Assembly: GCA_027488055.1 (NCBI GenBank)
Contig: JAIYCK010000259.1
Span: 1-6,747 of the forward strand
Source: Flavobacteriales bacterium
Lineage (GTDB): Bacteria > Bacteroidota > Bacteroidia > Flavobacteriales_D > Sanyastnellaceae
DNA length: 6,747 nucleotides
Direction of reading: 5' to 3'
This document shows positions 1 through 5,687 of the stretch, piece after piece. Every line of letters starts with the position of its first letter. The stretch's first letter is position 1. The position numbers were made by a program, and so were the translations under genes. Under the pieces are notes generated by a model. That model saw nothing but the letters and a program-made list of their open reading frames with translations, made no database searches and was not told the DNA's origin.

Positions 1-776
1 AGTCCAATCTGCGCATGAGCTTCAGCCAAAACTTGGCCCGTCCAAGTATCCGCGAATTGAGTGATGCAGCCATCTTCGACAACGAGTTCCGTACACTTAT
101 TTATGGAAACTCAGATTTGAAAACTGCACAGATCCAAAACTACGATGTCCGTTTTGAGACCTATTTCAACATGGACGATAATATTTCTGTCAGCGCCTTT
201 TATAAGGACTTCCACAATCACATTGAAATGGGTTTTGGTAGTTCCGGTATCACTTGGGAAAACATTGATCAATCAACCGTTCGTGGGATCGAGCTTGAAG
301 GAAGCAAGAACATCTGGAAAGGCCTTAGCTTGAAAGCCAATGTGACGCTTGTAAAGTCCGAAGCAAAATTCGTGCGCCGCGATTTTCAAGTACTTGAAGG
401 CATCAAAATTTACACGCCCATCGATACCATTTTCCGTCAGATGTATGGACAAGCTCCTTACATCGTAAATGGAATTCTTTCCTACAAATCGGATAGCCTT
501 GGTTTTGTGATCACTGCAAGTTACAACGTACAAGGTCCTCGTTTGGTCATCGCAGGTGCCATCAGAGGTCGTCCAGATGTGTATGAGTTGCCGCGTCACT
601 CTGTGGATATTAAAGCTTCCAAAAAATTGGGAGAACATTTCACAGCAAGCTTGACCATCCGCGATTTACTCAATGCGCCTGTGCGCAGATCATATGATCT
701 ACCTGATGGTTGGGTGGATTATGACAACTTCCGCTACGGAACTAACTACTTGCTAAGTCTAGCTTATAAATTTTAA
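1..776 (+). CDS. TonB-dependent receptor, C-terminal beta-barrel part (5' end outside window)
   Basis: This is the last ~257 residues of an outer-membrane TonB-dependent receptor; the reading frame is open from base 3, so the ATG at 15 is internal and the plug domain and most of the barrel lie upstream. The visible part shows the alternating strands of a barrel and phrases typical of the family: SQNLARPSIREL, then GNSDLKTAQIQNYDVRFE, SAFYKDFHNHIEMG, RGIELEGSKN, APYIVNGILSYKS and LTIRDLLNAP. It ends in YLLSLAYKF, an aromatic-terminated last strand that fits the signal recognised by the BAM assembly machinery. Such receptors import large or scarce ligands using TonB/ExbBD energy, but no ligand can be read from this fragment. 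The next gene starts three bases after the stop, so it is probably the first or an early gene of the operon. A SusC-type receptor cannot be excluded without the N-terminus. Confidence 0.9.
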   Translation, partial: SNLRMSFSQNLARPSIRELSDAAIFDNEFRTLIYGNSDLKTAQIQNYDVRFETYFNMDDNISVSAFYKDFHNHIEMGFGSSGITWENIDQSTVRGIELEGSKNIWKGLSLKANVTLVKSEAKFVRRDFQVLEGIKIYTPIDTIFRQMYGQAPYIVNGILSYKSDSLGFVITASYNVQGPRLVIAGAIRGRPDVYELPRHSVDIKASKKLGEHFTASLTIRDLLNAPVRRSYDLPDGWVDYDNFRYGTNYLLSLAYKF

Positions 777-779
777 GAT

Positions 780-2111
780 ATGAAAAAAATCAGTCTATTG
801 CTGGGGGTCATCTTCGCATTGCAGCCTCTACAAGGTTATTGTCAATTGGAAAGAATTGTAGTAGAAACCTACTACGTGTGTGATGAATTGGATGCCACCG
901 ATACAACAGGAGGGCCCATTGCGGAGGGATTAGTGACCTATCGCGTCTATGCTGATCTATTGCCCAACACTGAGATACTCTCCATCTATGGTGACAATGA
1001 CCATCCGTTCATTGTGGAAAGCACACTGCCTTTCTTCAATCACAGCAGCGACGGTCAAACACTCGCCAAAGAATTCTTGAAAGCGCGCTATCAAGAAAAT
1101 ACAGTGGCGTTGGATACGTGGCTGACCATTGGTCAAACCACCAAAAAGCAAGGTGCCATAACCCACTATGGAATTCCAAAAAGCAACGACGTGAATGGAT
1201 CCTTTATTGGCGGGATAAACAATGATGGCGGCAGTGAGATGATCGCTTCTGGATTGCTCAACAATCAAGATTTAGAATTCCCACTCACCATTGCAGATGG
1301 CATGGATACACTCGACTATACGCCGGAGGATTGGTTATCAATTGGCATCACTGATTTTCTTTCGGGTTTGGATAGCACTATTTTTGGATCCGTGGTCAAC
1401 GATGTGACCTCCTTCAATAGTCAAGAATTTGTGCTTTCTTGTTCAGGAGTGCGCGGTGTAGATGCTGATAGCAATTACGTTTTGCTTGCTCAATTGACCA
1501 CTTTGGGAGAACTGAGCCTGCGTTTGAACATGCGAGTGCGTTACCTGGTAGATGGTGTTCCCACTGAAGTTTCCTACGTAGGCACCAATGTGATCAATAC
1601 CGAGGATGAAGTATATAGTCCTATTTTGACCTATCCCTTGGAATGTGGTTGTACCGACCCCAATTTCTTGGAATATGATGTGACCTTCTCGTGCCCTGAT
1701 GCATCCTTGTGTCAGACCCCCATTGCTTATGGTTGCATGGATACCCTAGCATGTAATTATGATGCGTTGGCCAATTTCTCTATACCCGCACTATGCTGCT
1801 ATCCTGGCTTCTGTGCCAATAGAAACATAGAAGCTGTTTGCCCTTCTTTGATGGGCTCCACAGCTGATTTGACCATTTACCCTAACCCGGTTAGCAATAC
1901 ACTCAACGTCAATGTGCTTTGCGGTGTGCCGACTACGTCGCAAATCACGATTCGCAACTCGCAAGGAATGACCGTGCTCCAGGAGCATGTGCTTAGTACA
2001 AGTCAGAATTACAATACCCAATTCGACGTAGAATCACTTGACCCAGGTATTTATCAGATCCAAGTCATCACAGAAGTAGGACCACTTCATCAACTTTTTG
2101 TAGTACTATGA
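780..2111 (+). CDS. Secreted T9SS substrate with unnamed IVVExYY-type N-terminal domain and C-terminal sorting domain
   Basis: 443 residues. An N-terminal signal peptide (residues 1 to about 22, MKKISLLLGVIFALQPLQGYCQ) sends it across the inner membrane. Residues ~24-255 form a domain also found in the gene at 5688: IVVETYY (26-32), TYRVYADL (53-60), YGDNDH (70-75), LDTWLTIG (111-118) and AQLTTLGELSLRLNM (237-251). A cysteine-rich linker follows at ~289-354, with two GCxD-type units: GCTDPNFLEYD (290-300) and GCMDTLACNYDAL (318-330). Residues ~364-443 are a type A T9SS sorting domain: LTIYPNP (364-370), a middle IRNSQGM strand, and VESLDPGIYQIQV (417-429) near the end. T9SS normally removes this domain and leaves the protein on the surface or released. 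The start is 3 bases after the receptor stop and no Shine-Dalgarno is visible. The stop overlaps the next start (ATGA). The biochemical role is unknown; pairing with the receptor suggests a surface partner or ligand-capturing protein. Confidence 0.9.
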   Translation: MKKISLLLGVIFALQPLQGYCQLERIVVETYYVCDELDATDTTGGPIAEGLVTYRVYADLLPNTEILSIYGDNDHPFIVESTLPFFNHSSDGQTLAKEFLKARYQENTVALDTWLTIGQTTKKQGAITHYGIPKSNDVNGSFIGGINNDGGSEMIASGLLNNQDLEFPLTIADGMDTLDYTPEDWLSIGITDFLSGLDSTIFGSVVNDVTSFNSQEFVLSCSGVRGVDADSNYVLLAQLTTLGELSLRLNMRVRYLVDGVPTEVSYVGTNVINTEDEVYSPILTYPLECGCTDPNFLEYDVTFSCPDASLCQTPIAYGCMDTLACNYDALANFSIPALCCYPGFCANRNIEAVCPSLMGSTADLTIYPNPVSNTLNVNVLCGVPTTSQITIRNSQGMTVLQEHVLSTSQNYNTQFDVESLDPGIYQIQVITEVGPLHQLFVVL

Positions 2112-2833
2112 GAACAAACTTCAAAATAAGCTGCCTTGCTTTGTGCATGATAGCAGCCACGCTCTTTGTCGGCTGTAAGAAGGATGAAGAGACCAAACCT
2201 GAATTGGAATATGGCACTGTGCAAGATGCTCAAGGTAACACCTACAAGACCGTCAAAGTCGGTGAAGATTGGTGGATGGCCGAGAACTTGCGCTCTACGC
2301 AATTCAATGACAATACACCATTGCTCTATGTGAGTACCGCTGATTCGAATTCCTTTTGGGCCGCCACTTCCGAGCCATGCTTTACCGCACTATATGGTGG
2401 TGGAAATGGCATGCTATACAACGGTTTTGTGCTCGCCTCTGAAAAGCAAATTGCACCTGCGGGGTGGCATATAGCTACCGATGCAGATTGGAAAAAACTT
2501 GAAATCAGTCTCGGAATGTCATCTGGCGAAGCCAATCAAACGGGCTGGAGAGGTGAAGGTTTGGCTCAAGAAATAACCTCCCTCTATTCTGTGGGTTGGG
2601 CAGAAGGTGTGCCCCTATTCGGTAACAATGCAAGTGGGTTCAATGCACGCCCCACTGGTTGCAGAATCTCCGATGGACGGACCAATATTTTCGGAAATGC
2701 CGCCTTTTGGTGGGCTTCAAAACCCACTACCGACGGTTTTTACTATCGTTACATCGATGCTAATTTTCAATCTATTTTTAGACAAGCAGAAAACATACAT
2801 TACGGCATGGCGATCCGCTGCGTAAAAGACTAA
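2108..2833 (+). CDS. FISUMP-domain surface lipoprotein
   Basis: 241 residues. The N-terminus is a lipoprotein signal: a hydrophobic stretch, then LFVGC with the lipidated cysteine at residue 23 (Phe at -3 is a slightly loose lipobox). KKDEE follows immediately, resembling the K-(D/E)2 export signal shown in Capnocytophaga to put lipoproteins on the cell surface; surface location here is therefore inferred. Residues ~38-241 match the Fibrobacter succinogenes major paralogous (FISUMP, TIGR02145) domain: WWMAENL (55-61), MLYN (102-105), PAGWHIATDADWKKLE (117-132), NNASGFNARPTGCR (173-186), FWWAS (200-204) and the closing AIRCVKD (235-241). The domain is widespread in Bacteroidota and Fibrobacter surface proteins, and its molecular function is not established. 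The start codon overlaps the previous stop by 4 bases (ATGA), implying translational coupling; the next gene starts 4 bases after its stop. Confidence 0.9.
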   Translation: MRTNFKISCLALCMIAATLFVGCKKDEETKPELEYGTVQDAQGNTYKTVKVGEDWWMAENLRSTQFNDNTPLLYVSTADSNSFWAATSEPCFTALYGGGNGMLYNGFVLASEKQIAPAGWHIATDADWKKLEISLGMSSGEANQTGWRGEGLAQEITSLYSVGWAEGVPLFGNNASGFNARPTGCRISDGRTNIFGNAAFWWASKPTTDGFYYRYIDANFQSIFRQAENIHYGMAIRCVKD

Positions 2834-2837
2834 ACTT

Positions 2838-3503
2838 ATGAAATCACTCTTTATTTTTTTCGGCATTCTGTTGGCTGTCCCATTGTTTGGACAGACCGAT
2901 TCGAGCAAATGGGCCTTGGGCTTCAATGTAGAATTACATCGCTCCAATTGCAGCTTGCGCGCAGATAGCGAGTATGACGTACTCTATAACGAATTTGATT
3001 CTTTGGAAACGGGTCTCAACTGCCTGAGCTACGCATTGGACGCTAACTACAAGATCAAGTCGGGTATGCAACTCACTTTGGGTTTGCAACTGAATACGAT
3101 GGGGCACCGCAGTGATACCTTGCTAAGCTCAAACTTGTATGACGTGCGTGCCACTTATCGCTACTTATCCATTCCTGTTGGTTTGCAATTGGAAATGTCG
3201 AAGTATAAAGTGATTACTCCACTGCTGGGTGTGCAAATAGCCCCTGGGAAATTGCTTCAACAGTCATGGTCACGTCGCGCGTTCGATAACAGCGCCAAAA
3301 ACAATGTGAACATAGGACAAGAATTGAATGACATGCAGGTCTATGCTTCCGTGCAAGCCGGTATCAGAATTTCACTGCATTCAAAGTATTCATTTAAGGC
3401 TGCAGCTTTCTATCGCCGCAACTTGCTTTCGCTTTCAGATGGTCCTATTGAACGATACTATCAGAACGTAGGCGTGCAGGTGGCCCTTTATCGCCACTTC
3501 TAA
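2838..3503 (+). CDS. Small outer-membrane beta-barrel protein, PorT-like family
   Basis: 221 residues. It has a cleavable signal peptide (residues 1-19, ending LFGQ) followed by alternating amphipathic strands. The stretch YRYLSIPVGLQLEM (107-120) and then TPLLGVQIAPGK (127-138) is the hallmark of the Bacteroidota PorT / OMP_b-brl_2 type of 8-stranded-like barrels. The last strand, VGVQVALYRHF, ends in Phe as expected for BAM-inserted proteins. The family contains many paralogues and the name does not imply that this protein is the T9SS component PorT itself; the role is probably structural or an adaptor for the neighbouring surface proteins. It is the last gene of the operon: it starts 4 bases after the lipoprotein stop and a strong terminator begins about 27 bases after its own stop. 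No Shine-Dalgarno is visible, so translation may depend on coupling with the upstream gene. Confidence 0.82.
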   Translation: MKSLFIFFGILLAVPLFGQTDSSKWALGFNVELHRSNCSLRADSEYDVLYNEFDSLETGLNCLSYALDANYKIKSGMQLTLGLQLNTMGHRSDTLLSSNLYDVRATYRYLSIPVGLQLEMSKYKVITPLLGVQIAPGKLLQQSWSRRAFDNSAKNNVNIGQELNDMQVYASVQAGIRISLHSKYSFKAAAFYRRNLLSLSDGPIERYYQNVGVQVALYRHF

Positions 3504-3529
3504 ACAAAAAAACATAGCCTAAAAGGCGT

Positions 3530-3561
3530 TGGCCGTTTCTTATGAGACGGCCATTTTTTTT
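3530..3561 (+). terminator. Rho-independent terminator ending the receptor operon
   Basis: The stem TGGCCGTTTC (3530-3539) pairs with GAGACGGCCA (3544-3553) through a TTAT loop, with one G-U wobble, giving ten base pairs. Eight T residues (3554-3561) follow directly. A much smaller GCCT-AAA-AGGC hairpin lies just before it (3517-3527). This separates the block-1 operon from the downstream genes, which therefore need their own promoter. Confidence 0.9.
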
Positions 3562-3786
3562 ACCCCTACATTTCAATTCGCCATCAAAGAATAACGTCCA
3601 CAACTTCCTGATTCTTTGTCACTTTTTAATTCCATATTGATTTTGAGGAGCCAAGGAAGCCGCAGTCACTAGCTTATTTTTTCGAATCTGAGAACATTTT
3701 TTATTGTTAGCTCCGTGTAAATATCGATACACACAAAACACGTTTTTGCGTAACATTTAGGAAACAAGTGACACCTCCTTAATAAC

Positions 3787-3809
3787 ACTTTGGTAAAGGG
3801 ACTTTGATA
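3787..3809 (+). repeat. Short direct repeat upstream of the 3870 gene
   Basis: ACTTTGGTA (3787-3795) and ACTTTGATA (3801-3809) match at 8 of 9 positions and start 14 bases apart. A third related word, ACTTTTG, lies at 3831-3837. They could be binding half-sites or upstream promoter elements, or chance in AT-rich DNA. Confidence 0.4.
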
Positions 3810-3836
3810 CTGTACAAAAATATTGCACTGACTTTT
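3803..3836 (+). promoter_or_regulatory. Weak candidate Bacteroidota-type promoter for the 3870 gene
   Basis: Bacteroidota primary sigma factors recognise TTTG near -33 and TAnnTTTG near -7. TTTG is present at 3803-3806, and TGACTTTT at 3829-3836 is an imperfect -7 match (two differences) about 22 bases later. A start of transcription near 3843 would give a leader of about 27 bases. The match is poor; only the position downstream of a terminator and upstream of an apparently highly expressed gene makes it plausible. Confidence 0.25.
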
Positions 3837-3843
3837 GGGGCCG

Positions 3844-3869
3844 TTAATTAATCAAAACAAATCAACAAA
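3844..3869 (+). promoter_or_regulatory. A-rich, Shine-Dalgarno-free translation leader
   Basis: The bases before the 3870 start begin with the palindrome TTAATTAA (3844-3851) and then run as A-rich, G-free sequence up to the ATG. There is no purine-rich Shine-Dalgarno. In Bacteroidota, highly translated genes typically use such unstructured A-rich leaders. This supports the ATG at 3870 as the true start. Confidence 0.5.
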
Positions 3870-5624
3870 ATGAAAAAAACAGTTTACGGCTTTTTTGCCC
3901 TCCTAGGCTTAGCCCTTGGAACAACAACGTCTGTGCAAGCACAGGACAACTTAGGTGCTGATTGTGGCTGCCCATCAGTTGCTTCACGCCCTGAAGTAAT
4001 CGTTACTACATTGCCAGGTTACACTGCAGTTGCAGGTACTTTCGGCGGTGAATTGACAAATGGTGCAACTTTCACTTGCGCTAACACTTACATTCTTGAC
4101 AAAAAGATTTACATCCCAGCTGGTCAAACTTTGACTATCGCTCCTGGTACTGTAATCAAAGGTGGTACTCACACTATTCCATCTGAAGCTACTGCTTTGG
4201 TAATCGAGCGTGGTGGTAGAATCATGGCAAACGGTACTGAATCTTGCCCAATCGTTTTCACAGCTGATGCTGACGATATGGATGGTACTTTCCCAATCGG
4301 TACAAACGGTCTTTGGGGTGGTGTAGCTCTTCTTGGTAAGGCTACTAACAACTTGTTGTTGTCTAACAACGGAACATACGCTGCAGGTGCTGGTAACGGT
4401 CGTTTGGCTGTTGGCGATGGCCTTGGTGTATTGGAAGGTTTCGCTACTTCAAACCCACAAGACCGTTTCGGCGTATTGTTGAGCGGTACTGTTGCTGGTG
4501 AGACAGTAGGTACTTTTGACGACAACGATAACTCAGGTGTTATGCGTTATGTATCAATCCGTCACACTGGTGCTATCCTTGCAGTAGGTAACGAGTTGAA
4601 CGCTTTGACACTTGGTTCAGTTGGTCGTGGTACTGTTCTTGAGCACATCGAAATCGTTTCAGGTGGTGACGATAGCATCGAGATCTTCGGTGGTACAGTT
4701 GACATCAAATATTGCTCTATCCTATTCGGTAACGATGATATGTACGACTGGGATTTGGGTTGGACTGGAAGAGGTCAGTTCTTGTTTGGTATGAAGACTA
4801 GCACATCTGCTAGCCCAGACTCAGACAACGGTATCGAAGGTGATAGCGATGACCAAGCTTCTAACAACTTGCCACGTTCACACCCTAAGTTCTACAACAT
4901 GACTCTTTTGGGTAACAGCAAGGCTTTAGGTACTTCTGACAACAGCGGTTTGTGCGCTATCATGGCGAAAGATTTGACTGAAGGTGAAATCTACAACTCT
5001 GTATTCGCTAACTTCCGTAACGGTTTCAACATGGTTAAATCTGTTTCTGGAACTCGTACTTTCGCAGCAGGTGGACAAGCATGGCACAACTGGACTAACA
5101 ATCCTGCAGTTCCAACTTTGGCTACAGCTACAACTGGTAACGGTACTCAGTCTTTGAAAGTTGTTTGTAACACTTTCGTAGGTGTAACTAACCCATTGAC
5201 TAACGGTGCTACTTCTGCTTCTGCTGGTACAGTTATCACTTCTGGTGCTGACTTCACACAGTTCACAGTAACTGACAAGAATGATATCGTAACTGGTAAC
5301 ACACTTCCTGGATTCGACTACAACTTCACAGTTGACAATACAACCAACGTATTCTCAGTACAAAACGACGTGGTTCCAAACCCAGCTCTTTCTGTATCTG
5401 GTTGCCCAACAGCTCCAATCGATGGTTTCTACACTCCAGCTCCATACCGTGGTGCTTTCTCTTCTGAGGCTGGTGAAAACTGGTTGTCAGACTGGTCTTT
5501 CTCTGCAGTATTGAACCACTCTACTGGTATTGCTGCTTGTCCAACTGACCTTGACCAAGATGGTGATACAGACGTTGATGACTTCTTGATTTTTGCTCCA
5601 GCTTTTGGTACTTCTTGCAACTAA
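3870..5624 (+). CDS. Secreted beta-helix-like surface protein with C-terminal dockerin-like calcium loop
   Basis: 584 residues. The signal peptide (1 to about 24, ending SVQA-Q) indicates export. The body resembles a large Bacteroidota family of secreted proteins with beta-helix-like character: TYILDKKIYIPAGQTLTIAP (73-92), GTVIKGG, ALVIERGGRIMANGT (109-123), GLWGGVALLGKA (147-158), SGVMRYVSIRHTGA (222-235), ALTLGSVGRGTVLEHIEIV (245-263), DDSIEIFGGTVDIKYC (267-282), then YDWDLGWTGRGQFLF (292-306) and, near the end, PYRGAF...NWLSDWS (525-543). Acidic stretches (for example 317-329) may bind calcium. The C-terminus is CPTDLDQDGDTDVDDF (557-572), fitting one dockerin/EF-hand loop (D560, D562, D564, G565, D568, D571), then FGTSCN and stop. 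I see no YPNP/GxY-type T9SS sorting domain. Codon use is extremely biased (GGT, GCT, ACT, AAC, TTG; no GGG codon noticed), unlike the upstream operon, so very high expression is inferred. Function is unknown: a structural surface-layer or adhesion role is possible. Confidence 0.88.
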   Translation: MKKTVYGFFALLGLALGTTTSVQAQDNLGADCGCPSVASRPEVIVTTLPGYTAVAGTFGGELTNGATFTCANTYILDKKIYIPAGQTLTIAPGTVIKGGTHTIPSEATALVIERGGRIMANGTESCPIVFTADADDMDGTFPIGTNGLWGGVALLGKATNNLLLSNNGTYAAGAGNGRLAVGDGLGVLEGFATSNPQDRFGVLLSGTVAGETVGTFDDNDNSGVMRYVSIRHTGAILAVGNELNALTLGSVGRGTVLEHIEIVSGGDDSIEIFGGTVDIKYCSILFGNDDMYDWDLGWTGRGQFLFGMKTSTSASPDSDNGIEGDSDDQASNNLPRSHPKFYNMTLLGNSKALGTSDNSGLCAIMAKDLTEGEIYNSVFANFRNGFNMVKSVSGTRTFAAGGQAWHNWTNNPAVPTLATATTGNGTQSLKVVCNTFVGVTNPLTNGATSASAGTVITSGADFTQFTVTDKNDIVTGNTLPGFDYNFTVDNTTNVFSVQNDVVPNPALSVSGCPTAPIDGFYTPAPYRGAFSSEAGENWLSDWSFSAVLNHSTGIAACPTDLDQDGDTDVDDFLIFAPAFGTSCN

Positions 5625-5652
5625 TATTAAGAGGTTCATTTAAACATTAAAC

Positions 5653-5669
5653 GCTGAAATTTTTTCAGC
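5653..5669 (+). other. Intergenic hairpin without U-tract
   Basis: GCTGAAA (5653-5659) and TTTCAGC (5663-5669) form a perfect 7-bp stem with a TTT loop in the 63-base gap between the two codon-biased genes. No T-run follows on the + strand, so it is not a classical terminator. It could stabilise the 3' end of the upstream message, be a processing site, or act as a weak attenuator that lowers expression of the second gene. Confidence 0.45.
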
Positions 5670-5687
5670 CCTAACAGAAATCACACA

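Larger units (their letters stand above)
3562..3869 (+). other. Non-coding upstream region of the 3870 gene
   Basis: About 308 bases between the terminator and the next start hold no convincing coding sequence on either strand, and no tRNA or other RNA gene is recognisable. The region is AT-rich with T and A runs (for example 3676-3682 and 3698-3704). Its last 90 bases hold the repeat, promoter candidate and leader listed separately. It is long compared with the 3-4 base gaps inside the upstream operon, which suits a regulated or strong independent promoter. Confidence 0.6.

Noticed and set aside
15..17. ATG at 15 as the start of a complete 253-residue protein
   Set aside because: The frame is open to the left edge, and the sequence starts in the middle of a TonB-receptor barrel strand with no signal peptide.
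273..638. 121-codon minus-strand open frame opposite the TonB receptor
   Set aside because: The opposite strand encodes clear receptor motifs in one continuous frame; this translation has no recognisable features.
780..845. Possible lipoprotein reading of the 780 protein because Cys21 ends the signal peptide
   Set aside because: The residue before the cysteine is Tyr (QGYC), which does not fit a lipobox. The C-terminal sorting domain fits a signal-peptidase-I-cleaved T9SS substrate.
3771..3780. ACACCTCCTT, identical in its core to the 3' end of 16S rRNA (anti-Shine-Dalgarno)
   Set aside because: Only about eight bases match, with no flanking rRNA similarity, so chance is the simplest explanation. 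It is not a Shine-Dalgarno site on the + strand.
3562..3780. Search for small RNA genes, tRNA, inverted repeats or a CRISPR array in the long gap
   Set aside because: Only short, widely spaced complementary words were found (for example CTTCCT near 3605 and AGGAAG near 3655), not enough to support a structured element.
4169..4525. 118-codon minus-strand open frame inside the 3870 gene, and similar ones at 3984-4172 and 5429-5620
   Set aside because: They lie opposite a strongly supported, codon-biased secreted protein. The restricted codon set removes stop codons from other frames, and the translations show no domain or signal.
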